Source: Williamsia limnetica (GTDB taxonomy: Bacteria > Actinomycetota > Actinomycetes > Mycobacteriales > Mycobacteriaceae). From it: a stretch of DNA of 64,000 nt. This document shows, in pieces, positions 62,158-64,000 of the stretch. The first letter of the stretch is position 1, and every line of letters starts with the position of its first letter. The notes below the pieces were generated by a model, which saw only the letters and a list, made by a program, of their open reading frames with translations, had not been told where the DNA came from and did no database searches. Location of the stretch: the NCBI RefSeq assembly GCF_003217475.1, contig NZ_QJSP01000005.1, positions 186,001 to 250,000 on the forward strand. The letters run 5' to 3'. The translations under genes and the position numbers were made by a program.

Positions 62158-63336
62158 TCAGGATGCGCTGGCGGGTGTGAGTGAAGGCAGGAAGGCGCCG
62201 CGGACGGGCTCGGCGGCCCGGTCGTCGGCGTCGAGGAGTCCACGTTGGATCAATCTCGGCCGCACTCCCTCCCCGAAGTGATAGGCCTCCTCGACGTGCG
62301 GGTATCCGGACAGGATGAAGTGGTCGAGTCCGAGGTCGGCGTACTCCGCGATCCGGTCGGCGACCTCGTCGTGCGATCCGACCAGAGCAGTTCCCGCGCC
62401 ACCGCGGACCAGTCCGACACCCGTCCACAGGTTCGGGTAGATCTCCAAGGAGCGGGCGTCGGTACCGGCACTGAAGGCGCTCCCGCCGCCGTGCAGCTCG
62501 CGCATCCGGCGTTGTCCCTCGGACTCCGACCTGGCGAGATTCTGCTGAGCCTGTGCGACGACCTGCGGGTCCAGGGCCCCGATGAGTCGATCGGCCTCGG
62601 CCCAGGCCTGCTCGGAGGTGTCGCGGGAGATGACGTGGAGCCGGATCCCGTAGGTCAGTTCGCGCCCCTCTGCAGCGGCCAATCTGCGGATCCAGTTCAA
62701 CTTCTCGGCGACGGCGTCGGGCTTTTCGCCCCACGTCAGATAGGTGTCCGCAAACTTCGATGCGACGGCACCGGCAGCGGGAGAGGAGCCTCCGAAGAAC
62801 ACCGGGGGCAGAGGATCTGGTTTACGCGCTAGTTGTGCGCCTTCGACGCGCAGGTGGCGGCCGACGAAGTCGACCGGCTCTTCGCGGGTCCACAGCTGAC
62901 GAATGATGTCGAGGAACTCGCCGCAGCGTTCGTACCGTGCCTCTTTGGACAGGAAGTCGCCGAAAGCCCTCTGCTCGGACGATTCGCCGCCGGTGACGAC
63001 ATTGAGGAGAAGTCGACCTTTGGACTGCCACTGATAGGTCGAGGCCATCTGGGCAGCGAGCGTCGGGCTCGTCAGCCCCGGCCGGAGAGCGACCAGGAAT
63101 TTCAGTGTGTCGGTCGTCTCGAGCAGCATCGCGGTCGAGAGCCAGGCGTCTTCGCACCAGAGTCCGGTGGGGGTGAGGACGGCTTCGAAGCCGTTGACCT
63201 CGGCGGCACCGGCCAGCTGGTTCAGATAACGCAGGTCAGCGGGGCGATCGCCGGACATGTTGGATCCGTGACCACCAGCCATCAGATTCCGTGAGTCGCC
63301 GTACGTCGGCAGGAACCAGTGGAAATGCAGTGACAC
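62158..63336 (-). CDS. ssuD: FMNH2-dependent alkanesulfonate monooxygenase
   Basis: A 392-residue luciferase-fold enzyme. HFHWFLPTYGDSRNL, FEAVLTPTGLWCEDAWLSTAML, KFLVALRPGLTSPTLAAQMAS, LYLTWGE-type YLTWGEKPDAVAEKL and PNLWTGVGLVRGGAGTALVGSHDEV match SsuD closely. It cleaves sulfonates to sulfite and an aldehyde under sulfur limitation. It is the first gene of the ssuD-sfnG-sfnB operon and starts 255 bases from a divergent cysteine-rich leader peptide. Confidence 0.93.
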   Translation of the reverse strand: MSLHFHWFLPTYGDSRNLMAGGHGSNMSGDRPADLRYLNQLAGAAEVNGFEAVLTPTGLWCEDAWLSTAMLLETTDTLKFLVALRPGLTSPTLAAQMASTYQWQSKGRLLLNVVTGGESSEQRAFGDFLSKEARYERCGEFLDIIRQLWTREEPVDFVGRHLRVEGAQLARKPDPLPPVFFGGSSPAAGAVASKFADTYLTWGEKPDAVAEKLNWIRRLAAAEGRELTYGIRLHVISRDTSEQAWAEADRLIGALDPQVVAQAQQNLARSESEGQRRMRELHGGGSAFSAGTDARSLEIYPNLWTGVGLVRGGAGTALVGSHDEVADRIAEYADLGLDHFILSGYPHVEEAYHFGEGVRPRLIQRGLLDADDRAAEPVRGAFLPSLTPASAS

Positions 63337-63463
63337 AGGCAGCCCTTCGGTTGAATCGGGGAATTGCCCTCAGTGTGGGTGGCTTTCGCGCCGCGTTCCC
63401 AGGGTTCAGATCGCGGTGATTCCAAGTCGCCGGTGAGATCCGCGCGGCGGCTATTCTCGCCGG

Positions 63464-63488
63464 TGAACGCCTCTGTGACGGGCGTTCA
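63464..63488. promoter_or_regulatory. Inverted repeat between divergent sulfur units
   Basis: TGAACGCC (63464-63471) and GGCGTTCA (63481-63488) are perfect arms with a 9-base spacer. The centre is about 128 bases from the ssuD start and 28 bases before the leader promoter, so one regulator could control both directions. Confidence 0.5.
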
Positions 63489-63515
63489 GCTCTCCGGGTC
63501 TGCTTGGTGTCCGCG

Positions 63516-63545
63516 TTGCACGGACTCTCGAACCGCTGCTAGGTT
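63516..63545 (+). promoter_or_regulatory. SigA-like promoter of the leader peptide
   Basis: TTGCAC (63516-63521) and TAGGTT (63540-63545) are 18 bases apart. Transcription is expected at about 63553, which is exactly the A of an in-frame ATG, so the first open frame could be leaderless. Confidence 0.6.
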
Positions 63546-63591
63546 GGCGTTCATGACGAGCACAGGCCACTACATCCCGGAGGTCACCTAC

Positions 63592-63654
63592 ATGACCACC
63601 GCTCTGGGATGTCGTCTGCCGTTCGCTCGCGTCCTCTGTTGTCGAATGTCCTGA
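63592..63654 (+). CDS. Cysteine-rich leader peptide (putative attenuator)
   Basis: A 20-residue frame beginning MTTALGCRLPF and ending with Cys16-Cys17 then RMS, with GGAGG 8 bases before the ATG. An in-frame ATG at 63553 would give a 33-residue leaderless version ending at the same stop. Polycysteine leader peptides control sulfur genes in actinobacteria by stalling when cysteinyl-tRNA is scarce. It lies 92 bases before the next gene and next to the sulfur operon. A GCCGCG-CT-CGCGGC hairpin follows at 63664-63677. Confidence 0.65.
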   Translation: MTTALGCRLPFARVLCCRMS

Positions 63655-63746
63655 TCCGAATCCGCCGCGCTCGCGGCATTCCGTTCTGACATCTCCCGCC
63701 TGGCCATTTCTGTGGTCCCGGCGCGACAACTCGACGAGGACTCTCG

Positions 63747-64000
63747 ATGACTGCCACACTTGATCACCGCATAGCTACAACCACCCGTCCGTCCGCGACC
63801 CGTCCAACGGGCTCTCGTATCGCCGCGCCTGCTCGTCCTGCTCGTCCGCTGGGTGTCCCCAGCCCGAAAAAGGCTGTCAAGATCCATATCGCCACCCCGC
63901 AGCTGCACCTGTCGACCAAACCGGCGGCAGTGGTCTTGCGAGCTGCACGCCTGCACGGCCCGGTCTTCCGTGACGCGGCGTCCAGCGCTTCGGGTCTGAG
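63747..64000 (+). CDS. Unidentified protein, N-terminal part (runs off the window)
   Basis: An open frame from ATG 63747 (GACGAGGA upstream) to the window end with no stop in 84 codons. The beginning is basic and rich in Pro, Ala and Arg (TRPTGSRIAAPARPARPLG), followed by KAVKIHIATPQLHLS and LHGPVFRDAASS. I do not recognise the family. Its place just after a cysteine leader suggests a sulfur-starvation gene. An overlapping reverse frame is a shadow. Confidence 0.5.
   Translation, partial: MTATLDHRIATTTRPSATRPTGSRIAAPARPARPLGVPSPKKAVKIHIATPQLHLSTKPAAVVLRAARLHGPVFRDAASSASGL

Overview
The window is a GC-rich, gene-dense chromosomal segment whose gene content points to a mycolic-acid actinobacterium (Mycobacteriales). 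The closest general fit is Gordonia, Williamsia or Rhodococcus, but the species cannot be fixed from sequence alone. The supporting evidence is LigD/Ku with a lysine-rich Ku tail, a SigG-type sigma factor fused to a SnoaL-like domain, an EthA-like Baeyer-Villiger monooxygenase, a GlfT2-family galactofuranosyltransferase, F420-type luciferase-fold oxidoreductases, LysG/LysE, an IdeR-like iron box and many leaderless or GTG starts. I saw no rRNA, tRNA, insertion sequence, phage or CRISPR array, and no gene-free stretch longer than 300 bases.

Layout. 1-2.4 kb: the proton-translocating transhydrogenase operon (pntAA cut by the window edge, pntAB, pntB) followed by a MaoC-fold hydratase. 2.5-5 kb: a DmdC-like acyl-CoA dehydrogenase divergent from a TetR regulator, with paired operators between them. 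5-7.9 kb: small and accessory genes (coiled coil, LURP-one, DUF218, metallophosphoesterase). 7.9-11.3 kb: divergent ligD and ku for non-homologous end joining. 11.3-14.2 kb: an unusual one-polypeptide ECF transporter. 14.2-20.1 kb: EthA-like monooxygenase, FMN-binding glutamate-synthase-like protein, a phasin-like stress protein behind a SigF-type promoter, and an MFS exporter. 20-23.3 kb: lysG/lysE, a DUF4334 protein and an alcohol dehydrogenase. 23.5-26.4 kb: iron uptake (AraC regulator, IdeR-like box, siderophore-binding lipoprotein, siderophore-interacting flavoprotein). 26.4-32.6 kb: oxidoreductases, a lactate-monooxygenase-like enzyme, a DUF2236 oxygenase, regulators and an MFS transporter. 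32.7-36.5 kb: a TetR-controlled acyl-CoA dehydrogenase/kinase/SDR operon resembling ACAD10/11-type hydroxyacid catabolism. 36.5-40.1 kb: SDR, histidine phosphatase, DUF3263 and an F420-type oxidoreductase. 40.1-45.8 kb: a surface-glycan-like group (COG5610 HAD protein, methyltransferase, GlfT2-family transferase). 45.8-53.5 kb: a permease, two DUF1989 proteins, a carboxyltransferase and an allophanate hydrolase, read as guanidine (or urea) nitrogen assimilation, with a divergent TetR. 53.6-59.8 kb: an F420-reductase-like protein, a two-component system, a glyoxalase-fold protein, sigG, DUF72 and YihY. 59.8-64 kb: an ssuD-sfnG-sfnB organosulfur operon, divergent from a cysteine-rich leader peptide and the start of an unidentified gene.

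The most notable points are: a predicted cysteine-sensing leader peptide at the sulfur locus; a guanidine/urea carboxylase reduced to its carboxyltransferase half, with no biotin carboxylase or biotin carrier nearby; a fused S?-A-A-T ECF transporter; two families of dispersed hairpin repeats (a TTCTGGCGA stem with a 19-base loop, three copies; a GGAGGAAG composite, two copies); and two well-spaced SigF-type promoters. Convergent gene pairs here are repeatedly separated by very long inverted repeats that probably act as bidirectional terminators.
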